Below are positions 1-10,820 of a DNA stretch of 64,000 nt, in pieces (position 1 is the first letter of the stretch; every line of letters begins with the position of its first letter). This stretch comes from Pseudoscleropodium purum (taxonomy: Eukaryota > Streptophyta > Bryopsida > Hypnales > Brachytheciaceae): contig OZ017795.1 of NCBI GenBank assembly GCA_963969395.1, positions 11,160,001 to 11,224,000 of the forward strand. Direction: 5' to 3'. The translations under genes and the position numbers were made by a program. Under the pieces are notes generated by a model. It was given only the letters and a program-made list of their open reading frames with translations, had not been told where the DNA came from and made no database searches.

Positions 1-136
1 GGTGAAATGCCGCACGGGGGACGACGCAGCTAACATGCCGCCTGCGCGATGGAGGGGAGGGGGGCGTCAGGCCGTGGATAGGATTGTGTAGCGGGTTGGT
101 GAGCAAGGAAGAGCCGACGATGAAGGTACCAGCCAT
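1..136 (-). CDS. N-terminus of a probable chloroplast-targeted protein (partial, runs off window)
   Basis: Reading the minus strand, an ATG at 136 opens a frame that stays open to the window edge (45 codons). The visible peptide begins MAGTFIVGSSLLTNP, is rich in Ser, Thr, Pro and Arg, and has no Asp or Glu, which is what a stromal transit peptide looks like; a VVPRAA stretch near residues 38-43 resembles a processing region. The higher GC than the surrounding repeats and the purine/pyrimidine-rich leader just upstream (about 137-180) fit a real gene start. The mature domain lies outside the window, so the function cannot be named. A spurious open frame remains possible, but the composition argues against it. 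Confidence 0.5.
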   Translation of the reverse strand, partial: MAGTFIVGSSLLTNPLHNPIHGLTPPSPPSRRRHVSCVVPRAAFH

Positions 137-702
137 AGCGGCGAGCTCTCTGCGACAGAGAGTCGTCTCTCTCGCTGAGGAGTAGCAAAACCCCTGGAAG
201 CTAAACCCCTGGGAGATTACTGGATATTGAGTCATAAGAGCCAACCTGACATTAGGAGTCTGTTTACAGCAATATGACGTTAAAAGTCTGTTTCAAGCAA
301 TCTCACGTCCTCTGTCCTCCAATTGAGCTACCACTAAAGAAATGAAACAACCCTGACCTAATCCAAACAATGCTTAAACCCTACCAACGCATGCAATCAA
401 AATTGAATCAGAGCAAGGTTAACAAACCTCGGGAAACACCGCAACTTCCTCTTGGAGATGCCTGCCGAGGCTCAGCAGACATAAGCTCGGGCAGCTCCAC
501 TGCACCAGATTTAACCGTAAGCACGCACACAGAACTGTTGTCGCAATTTCACCCCCTCGACATTCTTCCAAGTCGAGCACAAGAAGCGACTCAGCCTGCG
601 AAGACGCACAAAGACGTCGGCGGCAAATTCAAGTAAATTTATTCCAGCCGGGTTACCCCAGGCTCATCCACGGGTGACCCGGTCTTTTGGTGGAGATACA
701 GG
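137..702. other. Intergenic region between two minus-strand genes
   Basis: This holds the presumed promoter and leader of the left-edge gene and the sequence downstream of the RGTA fragment. A plus-strand open frame at 370-636 shows no recognisable domain. About 198-235 matches 10731-10775 (GAAGCTAAACCCC ... TGGATATTGAGTC), so part of this stretch belongs to a dispersed duplication that also involves the RGTA exon. Nothing else stands out. Confidence 0.4.
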
Positions 703-1701
703 TCATGGCCCTCTTGGTACAAACTGGATATTGAGTCTCGTCCACTGGATGACGGTCGACGTCGATGATTTCCATCCATCACATGCACAAGCAGGCCTCC
801 AATCAAGCTCCAAAGCATCGTTCCCATCAACACTGACAGAAACAGTTCGGTTGTTAACACCAGTCACGGCGTTGCTAAAGGAAAGCACCAGGGGTAAGGC
901 TTCTAATTTTTCCTCATACAGCTTATTGAACGGGAGTTTGGAAGTATTGTTCTCCGAATCAACTGTAATCTGGGACTCTGCCGGGGGCCAGCATCCATTG
1001 ACAAGAGTGCCCACAGGAGCAATAGTTTGCCCCAGTAGCCAGGAGTAGTAGAACCATCCGCTTTGGTCATCCGGATCAGTGTAGAAGGCAGTCTTCACCA
1101 ACTCATACTCCTCTTCCAGGCTCTCTTGAACTCTGCTATTCTTTGTGTCCGTCCTCCTGGAGATCTCTGACAAGAGCGCACTGTGCAAATCACAAAAGAA
1201 AAAAACCTTCAATCAAAATCGACAGAAGGTAGAGGTACCTAATCGAGACACACCTCAACGCGACACCCTAAAATCTTGGACGATGAGTACACATTGATTT
1301 TGAGAATGTAAACCAGCTTACCATGAAAACTTGTGTCGGTATTATGTCATCTACCAATATAACTTGGGATCCTTATAACTTCCGCATACAATATACAAAT
1401 GAGGTATTATTTGGTGCATTCAAAATCCTCGTTGATTTGTTAACAAGAGTATATAAAAAGTTGACCATTCTCAAAATAGGAACTATGCTCAGCACTTTAC
1501 AAGATGTAGATACCTCAATAAGAGCAAGCCAGATTCCAACAGTTCAACTTCAAAGCAGAGCTGAAATAAGCATGCCGAAGGTGCTTACGTATTTACCTAC
1601 GATTATGCCAGGCTGAATAATTGCTAAAATTCTCGTTGATTTTATCAATGGTGAATCGTAGCTCCTCTTCAGCAGCAACGCCCTTCGTCTTTGCGACAAA
1701 T
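703..1701 (-). pseudogene. RGTA: Rab geranylgeranyltransferase alpha subunit, truncated two-exon fragment
   Basis: Two exons read cleanly on the minus strand: 1701-1597 and 1180-703, with a GT donor after 1597 and an AG acceptor before 1180. The joined protein contains [18 protein letters not shown], a hallmark prenyltransferase-alpha repeat, followed by TDPDDQSGWFYYSWLLGQT, a second repeat of the type found in plant RabGGTase alpha. It then enters the insert/beta-sandwich region and stops at a TGA (705-703). RabGGTase alpha pairs with the beta subunit and, with REP, adds geranylgeranyl groups to Rab GTPases in the cytosol. Full plant proteins are several hundred residues and end in leucine-rich repeats. 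Here the first repeats and the whole C-terminal part are missing, and the inverted repeat begins about 160 bp upstream of the first exon. The surviving exons have no internal stop or frameshift, so the truncation may be recent. A continuing gene with distant exons cannot be excluded. Confidence 0.75.
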
Positions 1702-1934
1702 CTGCAAAATTATCATCAAAGAGGATTCACTTCCTCTCAGTCTTTGATTTGAACAAAACACTCTACGATGTAGACAAAGGATCGCACATGAAACCATCAT
1801 GCAAAGAGCATGGTTTGATAACTAGACAGAGAGAACTACTAGGCAAAATCTTTCTGTTCAGACGATGGGGAAAATGAAATGTGCTGCTGGTGCGGTCCTT
1901 TACGGTAGAGCCAACTGAATTCATTTAAGATACA

Positions 1935-1985
1935 TGTTTTGTTTCGGGTTTTTTTACACAAATGAAGCGGAATTTCATTGCAAAG
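1935..1985 (-). mobile_element. Retroposon 3'-tail-like sequence in left arm
   Basis: Read on the minus strand, this stretch contains GCAATGAAATTCCGCTTCAT followed by a poly-A-rich end, the same tail seen in the retroposon insertions at 36733-36820 and 56424-56629. The right-arm counterpart is at about 15930-15980. It suggests that a retroposon end is built into the inverted-repeat arms. Confidence 0.4.
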
Positions 1986-2032
1986 TAAAAGTTCATAATT
2001 GTTCAAGATACATATTGAAGATAAGGTAACAA

Positions 2033-2260
2033 TTAGTAAGATCTTTCACTTTTTTTTAGATAAAATAAAAGATAAAAGTAAAAGTTCAAGGCAATGAGAG
2101 ACCTATAAATAACTTCAACGCAAGATGAAAAGGATTTCATCTTCTCTTCTATTTTGCTATTGATTTTTAGATTTGTATGTGAAACATATTCATCAAAGTG
2201 ACTACATTTAGAACAATCTTGAGTCTTCATTGAAGGTGACCTCTTGGTTGGGTGGTTCAT
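2033..2260 (-). CDS. Possible small divergent ORF upstream of the left RING gene
   Basis: A 75-codon minus-strand frame starts at an ATG at 2260, about 75 bp from the RING start and pointing the other way. It reads MNHPTKRSPSMKTQDCSKC, then a Lys/Glu-rich helix-like stretch, then a hydrophobic tail. No family is recognised. In the right arm the equivalent frame (plus strand from about 15653) meets a TGA after about 27 codons, so the frame is not conserved between arms. It may simply be part of a shared promoter region. Confidence 0.2.
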   Translation of the reverse strand: MNHPTKRSPSMKTQDCSKCSHFDEYVSHTNLKINSKIEEKMKSFSSCVEVIYRSLIALNFYFYLLFYLKKSERSY

Positions 2261-2336
2261 GCTTGAATAGATTTAATATTTGTTTTACTTTACAAGAAAA
2301 CTTTAGAAGAAAACTAGGAATTGAGATTTTCTAGTT

Positions 2337-3017
2337 ATGGAGAGAAGTGGTGCACCGTTGTCTACACCATTTGGCAAAAATGTTGAAGACAAATCAAACC
2401 TTTGTGGACATCAAGTAAAGTGCGCACTTTGCACAAAGCCCTCAAGTGATCCAATTGCAACCGCATGTGGTCACATCTTTTGTTGGTCATGCATCTACTT
2501 GTGGATTCAAAATGAGCCCAAAACTTGTCCAATTTGTGGAATCTCCTTAGTAAGAGAGATGAGCATCATTGGTCTTTATGAACTTGGAACTAGTGCAAGG
2601 CCAACCAACAACACAATCAATGCTAATGAGGCTATGACTTCGACCCATGTCATTCCAACTCATTCACCAAATCCTACATCATTCATTTGTCGAGACTTGC
2701 ATCGGGTGGCATCTAAAACAACTAAAGGAGATTCTAGCCAAGATACTCATTCATCTACCAAGGTGGCAAATTCACAATTTCATCAAATTCCAAAAGAGAG
2801 CAACCAAAGGACCAACCTACCAAGACAATGGAAAGAAATCGAACAAAGGAACTTTGAATTGATGCAAGAAGCACAAGAAAGTGCATTGCAACATTTGAAG
2901 GAGATCAACCAAATGGCTCAAGACATAGTAATGTTGCAATTGCAATTGGCTCAAGCAAATGACCAATTGGCTCAAACCAATGCGAGCTATGACTCTATGG
3001 ACCTAAATGGACTATGA
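2337..3017 (+). CDS. RING-finger protein with C-terminal coiled coil (left-arm copy)
   Basis: A single-exon 226-aa frame with an ATG at 2337. Residues 29-67 form a C3HC4 RING: C29-x2-C32, C44-x-H46, C49-x2-C52 and C64-x2-C67. This is the layout of E3 ubiquitin ligases of the RMA/RNF5 type, which transfer ubiquitin from an E2 enzyme; the spacing and the ACGHIFCWSCIYLW core resemble RMA proteins most. RMA proteins normally end in a membrane anchor. Here the tail (about 165-215) is instead Gln/Leu-rich with heptad spacing and predicted to be a coiled coil, so the protein is probably soluble and oligomeric. The middle third is Ser/Thr/Asn-rich and looks disordered. The gene lies in the left arm of the inverted repeat and has a near-identical partner in the right arm. 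Ligase activity is inferred from the RING only; the gene could also be a transposon passenger. Confidence 0.8.
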   Translation: MERSGAPLSTPFGKNVEDKSNLCGHQVKCALCTKPSSDPIATACGHIFCWSCIYLWIQNEPKTCPICGISLVREMSIIGLYELGTSARPTNNTINANEAMTSTHVIPTHSPNPTSFICRDLHRVASKTTKGDSSQDTHSSTKVANSQFHQIPKESNQRTNLPRQWKEIEQRNFELMQEAQESALQHLKEINQMAQDIVMLQLQLAQANDQLAQTNASYDSMDLNGL

Positions 3018-3852
3018 TATAAATGCGAGTGTATTGCCTAGTAGCGTGTGATTGTATGATCATATAGTTGTTAGTAGCTTGGATTTTGATCATCCATGAA
3101 GCAAATGAGACAAATTTGTCTCCTTCCTTTGTGAGAAATAATTAAGAGGTACAGAACACCAATTTTATTAAATTTGCATAATTATTCGAAAACTTGGCCA
3201 TTGGCTTTCAAGATGTGCAACTTGAAACATCCATTTTTTTTACCAAACTTGTCCTGGTTTCTAGAACTTTGTGTACATTGGAGGCACAAATTTTGCCCCT
3301 GGCGTCGAATGGTGCCAATTTAACAAAAATGGCAGTGCAGATTATTGCATGGGAGTTAAGTTAGGTTACATTCACTAGATGTTTTGAAGTGACCAATTAA
3401 ATGTTTGGCCCTTTTCCTTGTTCAGCCTTCATGAATCCGTGGTGACTGAATGATGCAGCAACAAGAGTATGAGTCTTAGAAAGCGTCTTTTTTCATCACC
3501 TTCTTCCAGTTAGCTTCCTCCACTTTTGTAATTCCACCATGCCAGTTGGAATAATTTGGTGTTTGTAATTTGGTGACAGTGAACATGAGATACTGACTCC
3601 ACAAGTCCACCGCTTAGCACACAGAATAATAAGTCATGTTGCATCCAATGAAATGGCATGTCTGAGTTGTGAAATTCAAGTTCACAAAACCCCAAAACCA
3701 ATGCCTGATTTACTGTACTGTACAGTGCCATCTAAAGAGTAAGGTAACCCAGGATTTTCATTTTCATTTTTTTCATTTTTCATAAAGTGCCAAAGCGGCT
3801 ACACTGACTGTATAAAATGTTACAGTGGTGCTCCAAATATCATCCTTCATCC

Positions 3853-3926
3853 ACATATTGGATAGAAAATTTCACATTAGCACGTACTCTATATCACATA
3901 CAGTATCCATAATAATGTTTTCATCC
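3853..3926 (-). repeat. Single copy of the 74-bp unit in the left arm
   Basis: This segment (reverse complement: GTGGATG..ACATTATTATGG..CTATCCAATAT) is the unit that is present four times in tandem in the right arm at 13768-14063. The single-copy state in the left arm is probably ancestral. Confidence 0.8.
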
Positions 3927-4894
3927 ACAATTTAGCAATCCCATCCAAGAGTCTTCTTACTTGAAGTCTTCTTGGAGAAAAACTTCAAAAATATTCGTCA
4001 TTTTTTAGCCAAATTATTTCTTTTTAGTGCAATCTAGCACTATAAAGCCAAAAGAAAAGAAGCCTTGAAGGTATCCCATATGACTATATTGCATTGTAAT
4101 CTTTACATGTTCTACCTCCTAGCTCAAATTAGCAAGTTCATATGAAGAAGTTTTTTTTTATTTGGGAAGTTGATGTTTTGGGGATGTAATAATCGGACTC
4201 ACTTGCTCAATTATTGTCAAGCTATATTCAATAAACTAATGGATTTAGCAATTTCATGTTTGTGTTAGAACTTCATGAAGGTTACCTTATTTTCTAAATG
4301 GCATTGGAAAGTTGAGGTTCTTGAACTACTAATGTTTAATCCCTAAAGGTCCGTGCATTCCCAAAGTGGATGTGTTTTGGTCAACTTTGATTGTATGATT
4401 GTAACATCCAATGTAATCATTTTGAGAATTTGGTTTAAACTAAAAAAATGAAGTTTGATTAAACATCTTTCTACTTCTTTTTGAAATTTAAAAAAAATCC
4501 AAAAATTGAAAGAATTGCAGTAGATGTGAGGGTATAGGACAAGACAACAATTAGATGTTATTAGCACAAAAGCACCTCTTTGTTAATGTTTCTATGGAAT
4601 CTCTTTGACAATTTTTCGTCAAAATTGTTTAATCCTCTTGAATATACTAAATTTTAACAAGATTTTTTATCTCTCTATATATAAATTAACATGATTGTTG
4701 GAAAATTTTATATTAATACCAATTAAAATTTGTTGAATGTACCACATTTCAACAAGTACCAATAGATATTAGTATGATCTAATTCAAAATAACTTAATAG
4801 TAAAGTCCAAGAATATATAATCTAACCAAATCTAACTTAAACAAGGTTGTTGGTTATCATGGTTTGTACTAAGTATATACTATTCAATATTAAT

Positions 4895-5890
4895 CCCTAA
4901 AGTTCCTTGACTATGTTTTCAACCAAGAACGGTCCAAAATTGCCATTTTTATGTCAAGTACCCCAAAAAATTTAAAAACAGTTTTGGACACATCCAACCA
5001 TAGGATCTTGTATTATGATCATTTGAGAAGGTGTGGAAAAATTTCAGAAATTTCCACCATGTAGATTGCAAGATATTAGTGTTTCAATTGATAAATAGCC
5101 TTTCATTAGGAGAAGTTTGAGGGCTTCGAAAGCCTGTGAGTTATTAAGCTAGGAATAGGACCGGTGCAGCATTGGAACTGGATTGCTGACGTGGTCGAGA
5201 CCCTGCCACATCATCGTCCCAATTTATTTGATTTTTTTCAATTTTTTTTTGCATTTGGAGATTTTTTCTTCTTTTTTTCTTTTTAAAAATTTTTTTTTTG
5301 ACAGTGGGCCGTTCTCCTTGCTGCGGGGAACAACTACAAGGGAACAAGCCCGAAACGGGCTTCTAGTGCCCTCAAATTTCTTCTAATGTTTTGGCCTTGC
5401 AAAAAACCAGGCAACTACACTTCACAAGGTCATATTTGTATGAAAAAATGCCCCAAATGGTTGCAACTCTTTGAATTCATTTTTCAAGGCAAGTTGGCTA
5501 CATGCTTGAAAAATTTTAGATCATTTGGAATTGTACAACATATAGGAAAAAAATAGTAAGTAGAAAGAAGTAGAGAATGAATCAAAATATTAAATTGTTA
5601 ATAGTTTAGTTATGGAATTGAAAATTTTCAATTCCAATGGTTGTAATGTTGTAATGAACAATCTTCACCTTATATTTTTATTTTTTTCTAAAAAATATTG
5701 AAAATTGAACTCAATAAAGAACTTCTAAGTTTATTTTGAGTAGAGGATTCATTATTGTCTACAATCTAAAACACCTCATAACTTTTGACTCATTAATCAT
5801 AATGGAATGATTCAAAGCTTTATATGTATTTATAAATCTAGAAAATTAATTTCAAGTTTTTATTTTAGAAAAAAAGTGATTTTTTCAAAT
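4895..5890 (+). repeat. Dispersed AT-rich repeat, copy 1 (interrupted by a MITE)
   Basis: A family recognised by shared phrases such as CACCATGTAGATTGCAAGAT, CTTCACAAGGTCA and CAAGGCAAGTTGGCTACATG. Copies: here, about 7100-7850, about 17040-17790, and reversed at about 26805-27530. Shorter related pieces lie near 8030-8240, 32030-32215 (reversed), 47590-47810 and 59570-59790. Copy 1 is split at 5116-5376 by an element absent from the others. No coding capacity was recognised. Confidence 0.65.
5116..5376. mobile_element. MITE-like element with TTTGAGGGC terminal inverted repeats, copy 1
   Basis: A 261-bp insertion begins TTTGAGGGC and ends GCCCTCAAA, and it splits a dispersed repeat whose other copies are continuous at this point. 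Inside are a GACGTGG...GCCACATCA stretch, poly-T runs and a GGAACAACnACA segment. A relative of 264 bp with the same ends and the same internal landmarks is at 47953-48216. No coding capacity; the target-site duplication is unclear, so the superfamily cannot be named. Confidence 0.6.
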
Positions 5891-6119
5891 CTACCCCAAC
5901 TGCCCAAGTTGAGAAACAAACTTCATATTAGACCATAACTTTTGACTCATATTTCCAAATGTCTTGAAATTTGTGCACATGAAAGATATTCTTCATTCTC
6001 ACCTTCTATTAAAATTTGGGACAAAAATATGGAAATCTCTGCCCACATGCACTTGCCCCCAAAAGTTATGTTGCCAAAAACTACACTTTGGTCCTTTAGG
6101 GGTTAAACTTCATGTTCAA

Positions 6120-6730
6120 ACTTCAACCCTAAAACACTTTGACATTCAATTTTTAGATAATAAACTTATTAAGAATCACTTTACTTTCTCATTGGTACTT
6201 GAATGAAAGTCATTCTAATTTGTGGAGATAATTTATCAAGTTGATGTCCTATCTGATGGTTGGATTTGGTGTTATTAGAATGCATATTTTTCTAAAATTA
6301 TAAATGTAGAAGAGTGGCAAGTGGTTTACCAAGCCAAAATTGCATTGACTCGAGTTCAAAAATGGATTAGCAAAAAAGAGCCTTTAGATTTAAAGAACAA
6401 AAACATTTCAAGAAATCACCATATCAAGAAAAACTCATTTCAAATCCATTTAAACAAATTTTATTAAAAAAAATGACAACCTTTTGCTTGTAATTGAATT
6501 TAGAAGGAATATAGAAATCTTCCTTTCAAAATTTATAGAAAAATATTAGTGATAACATTCATTTGTTGAATCTTATTATATGAATGGAATCTATAACTCA
6601 AAGTCTACAACTTTTGTTTGTATATCCATACCAAAATATTATTCCAAATCACACTTTATGATGATTTTTCTCAAATTGTCAATTTTGGAGAAGACTTTGG
6701 ATGTTTGAGGTTTAAATATTTAAAATGCAA
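6120..6730 (+). repeat. Direct repeat pair, copy 1 (partner ~10020-10550)
   Basis: Shared landmarks with 10020-10550 include CATATTTTTCTAAAATTA, AATCACCATATCAAGA and CTTTGCTTGTAATT in the same order. Moderately diverged, no coding capacity seen. Confidence 0.55.
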
Positions 6731-7099
6731 AAGAGTCCAAATGCAATCCAAATGTGACAAATGGAATGAAGTTATTATAGTTTAAACTATGCCAAAATAC
6801 ACCAATTGTTGTTTCATCAACTTGCATCAAAACAAATTTTATCACTTCCAAACAACAAATTTAATTCAATTCTTTTGTCTCTCATTCTTATCAAAGGAGT
6901 TTTGTTATTCTCTTCATATATAGTCTTGTAATCTTTGCCCTATATAGGACATTGCCAACAAACTATATTGTTCACCCTTCACTTTTTTCCCAATCATCAT
7001 ATTTCATGTCGCTCAACTCCTTTAAAGTTTAAGAGAAGGTAAACTCACTTGGTTTAGAATTTTTTCAAATTTTTATAGGCTCTTATGACCAATTGGTGG

Positions 7100-7850
7100 T
7101 TAATTTTTGCATGGAACTCTTAACCCCTAAAGGTTGAAAACTATGTTTTCACCAAAAACACTCCAAAACTGCCATTTTTAATACAAGCATCAAATTTTAG
7201 ATGAAAAACATTTTTGGACATGTATAATTATAAAATCTTGTATTGAATTAGTTTGAAAAGATGTGGAAAAAATTTCAAAATTTTCCACCATGTAGATTGC
7301 AAGATATTAATGTTTGAAGTGGCAAAAATCCTTTTTTTGACCCTGTGAAAATAAGGGCAGCTGCACTTCACAAGGTCACATTTGTATGAAAAATTGTCCA
7401 AAATGGTGGTGCCTCTTTGGATTCATTCTTCAAGGCAAGTTGGCTACATGCTTGAAATTTTTTAGATCATTTGGAATTGCACAACATATAAGAAAAAAAT
7501 AGTAAGTAGAAAGAAGTACAAAGTGATTCAAAATACTAAATTATTAATTATTGAATTATTGAATTGAAAAGTTCCAATTCCAACAGTGGTAATGTAGTAA
7601 TAAACAATCTACATCATATCTTTTTATTTATTTTTTTAAATATTAAAAATTGTATTATATAAAGGACTCCAAAGTTTATTTTCGAGTAGGGAATCCATGA
7701 CTACCCACAAACTAGAACACCTTATAACTTTCATCTTGTAAATCAAAATGGAATGATTCAAAGCTTTTCACATATATGTAAATCTTGAAAATCAATTTCA
7801 AATTTTTATTTTTGAAAAAAGTGATTTTTTAAGAAATTTTTGGGCTGCCC
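7100..7850 (+). repeat. Dispersed AT-rich repeat, copy 2
   Basis: Same family as 4895-5890, without the MITE. The flanks of the empty site read through from the GATATTAATGTTTGAAG phrase to CTGCACTTCACAAGGTCAC. Confidence 0.65.
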
Positions 7851-10019
7851 GCCGAGCTTTGAAAATTACATATCATTCGTCAAAATTTATGAAAATTGTT
7901 GGGCCTTAAAGTTACACCTTGGCCACATGTTGTGTGAAAATTTCAGGAAAAAACACTAAAAACTCCATTTGTAGTGAGCTGCCCAAAATTGCTATGTTGC
8001 CAAAAAAAACGCAGTTTTGACCTTCACGAGTTAACTTTTAAAGTCCCAAGGCCATTTTTTCACTAAAGATCACTCAAAACTGCCATTTCTATTGTAAAGA
8101 GAAAAAAGGTTTAAGAATTGATGTCCTCTTCATATTTAACCATAGAATCTTACACTAAACTAGTATAAAAATTTGTGGAAGAAATTTGAGATCCTTGACT
8201 TTGTAGATTGAGAGATATTTGCATTTAAAGTGAAGAAAACAACAAATTTTGCACCTTACATGACTATATTGTAAGACTTTGAATCTTCATAACTTAAATT
8301 TTTGGTACTATATATTTCTTATTTCTTATTTCTTATATTGAAGAGTTGAGTTGAGAGTCTAAGAAAAGATTTCAGTGAACAACAACTTGATTTTCATTTT
8401 ATAAATATTTTTTAAGTACAAGTAGGTACAAGATAGCAAGAAAATCTACATTGTTAATTGTTCTAAGATGGAATTGAAACACACTAATCCCTACAATGAT
8501 ATTGTTCTTACTAACAAATTGAACTTTGCGGAATTTTTTTTCCTTGAAAATTGTGAATATTAGGATAAAAATGAATCTAATGCATTCTTTTCTTAAAAAG
8601 ATGCAATGATTGTTTGCAATATGAGAGGCTCCATAAATTTCCAACATTACTAACACATGGAATGAATCAAATTTTCCATGTAGACAAAAACATGATCTAT
8701 AAAGAAAAAAATTGAAGTTTTAATATCAAGCTTGGAGAATTTTTTTCATGTTGCTTCTTGAGCTTAGAGTGGCATAGATTTCAAACCCAAACACCAAATG
8801 AAATAGAAATTACATTTTCCAAAACCCGATGTTTTTTTTACCTTCAAAGTCATTATAAAAAATCACATTAAAACTTGAAATCATAGGAACTTGCCCAAGC
8901 CTTCAAGTATCCTCCAATGAGACACTTTGGACTTTAGGGGCTAGACTAAAATAGTTCCTTATCATCATCTTCAACATATGAAGCTCCCTAAACCTACAAT
9001 ATTTCAATAATGCTTTGATCTCCAATTGTAGGAGACAAAATCAATTCCCTACAACCCTTTACAAGAATTAACACCTAAACACTCAACCATCTAGTGGGTG
9101 AACAATGAATGGTGTTAAAAGTGCATTCATCCAATTAATGTTTATTGAAGAAGCTACATGAAAATTTATTTGATATATCAATAGAAAGAGAAAAGAGCTT
9201 TCTACATGAACCAATGATATAAATGTGTTGGAGGAGTTTAATCATTTATTAGTGTAAATCTCTACTTTAAGCACCTTGGAAGGAAACCAAGGCGAAAAGT
9301 GACCATTTGATGACTTTTTCAAGATTATTGTAGAAATGAAGACCACACCTATTGGTTTATAAATCAAATCATTTTTGGCAAGTACCTTGATAATAGGTCT
9401 TGTTCTTTCAAAATGTAGGTTGTTCTCTTTCTATTCACGTAGAGATGAATAGTGATCGATTATGACATAGTTCCCAGTACAATTGTAGTGCATTATGATT
9501 GGTTGCAAGACTCTCAATATTGCAACTAACCCATTGTTGAAAATAGAAAGACCCATATGACCAATTTATGTTGAACATGATCGTCAACTAAAAAATCCAT
9601 AGTACTTTCGTTTTGAGAAACAAAATTATAAAAAATTACAAAATCCTTCCAAACTCTATTTCTGTATGCAGAAAAATTTCCCCATTCAAAAAGCTTATAT
9701 TCCAGATCAACGGTGCAAGTATGTGAGCCTAAAAATGCAAGCGTGTGAGCATTAAGCCTACAATATAGGTACTTATAATATAGATACCACACTCTATAGA
9801 AGGTGTATGTATCAAAAACACCTATAATATGGGTATTTGTAATATATACATCTTATAATCATAGACAACTTCTATAATATATACACCTATAATATAGATG
9901 TATAGTATTCTAGGTTCATAGGCTCATACTCTTATGCTCACATAATAGCAACCCTCTACTCTAGATATGCGTAATTGCTTAACTCTAGAGTACTCCAACG
10001 TCCAATTCCTAGACAATGA

Positions 10020-10550
10020 ACAAAATGAAATTCAGTTTTCTTTCTCATTCCTGCTTGGATGAAAGTCATCTAATTTTAAGAGATACTTTATCAAGTTTTT
10101 TTTTTATCCAACAATTAGATTTGGTGTTTATAGGTTTCATATTTTTCTAAAATTACAAATGTGGAAGTGTGTCAAGTCCAAAAATTGCATTGATTTTAGT
10201 TCAAAATTGGATTTGCAAAAATGTGGTCATAGTTTAAAAGAACACAAAAATTTCAAAAAATCACCATATCAAGAGAACCTCATTTCAAATCTATTCCAAC
10301 AAGTTTTACTCAAAAAATGATAATACTTTGCTTGTAATTAATTTTTGAAGGAATTTTGAAATTTTCCTTTCAAAATTCATAAAATAATATTGATGATAGC
10401 ACTAGTGAATCTAATCATATGGATAGAATCTACAATTCAAGATTTACAACTCCTATTTGTATGTCAATTTCAAAATATTCTTCCAAATACCACTTTATAA
10501 CAATTTTTTCCAAATCGTCAATTTTGGAAATGGATCCAGACGTTTAGGGG
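10020..10550 (+). repeat. Direct repeat pair, copy 2 (partner ~6120-6730)
   Basis: See the partner. Both copies lie in the inverted-repeat loop about 3.9 kb apart and in the same direction. Confidence 0.55.
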
Positions 10551-10730
10551 TTAAGCGGCTGGGAATGGGTCGGCAACCTTATAATTTACACTCTATGCAG
10601 ATTGTGTTGCTCTGTACCATTAGGGTTTTAAATTTTACTAATGTTAATGACAAGACACCAAAAATTTCAGAGAATTGAGTGCAACAAAAGGTCTAATTAT
10701 CAGGAATGATGGGCTCCCCTATATTCTGAA

Positions 10731-10820
10731 GCTAAACCCCGGGGAGCTTTTGCCCAGACTTTGGATATTGAGTCTTGTCCACTGCCTGGATGAAGGTTGT
10801 CATCGATGATTTTCCTCCAT
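10731..10820 (-). pseudogene. Short RGTA exon fragment inside the inverted-repeat loop
   Basis: On the minus strand this aligns with the end of the RGTA exon near 722-790: both contain GTCCACTG, CATCGATGATT or CGTCGATGATT, TCCATCAT and TGGATATTGAGTC in the same order. The frame is broken by a stop. The sequence next to it (GAAGCTAAACCCC) matches 198-215 instead, so this copy joins material that is about 500 bp apart at the left edge. It is a scrambled duplication, not a gene. Confidence 0.55.

Larger units (their letters stand above)
1859..4412. repeat. Left arm of a large inverted repeat (~2.55 kb)
   Basis: The sequence from about 1859 (AGACGATGG) to about 4412 reappears as its reverse complement at about 13292-16052. 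Match points run the whole length: the outer edge (GTGCTGCTGGTGCGGTCC), the RING gene, the GTACAGTGCCATCT stretch near 3725, the ATATTGGATAGAAAATTTC segment near 3856, and the inner edge near 4375-4405. Borders are read by eye and uncertain by some tens of bases. No clear target-site duplication was seen outside the arms. Confidence 0.9.

Noticed and set aside
370..636. 88-codon plus-strand frame at the left edge
   Set aside because: ATG present but no domain, no splice context, and it lies antisense to the flanking minus-strand genes; treated as chance.
674..1048. Plus-strand frame opposite the RGTA exon
   Set aside because: It is the antisense shadow of a clear RGTA coding exon.
5144..5386. 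Overlapping frames on both strands near 5.2 kb
   Set aside because: They lie inside a MITE and consist mainly of poly-Phe or poly-Lys from T/A runs.
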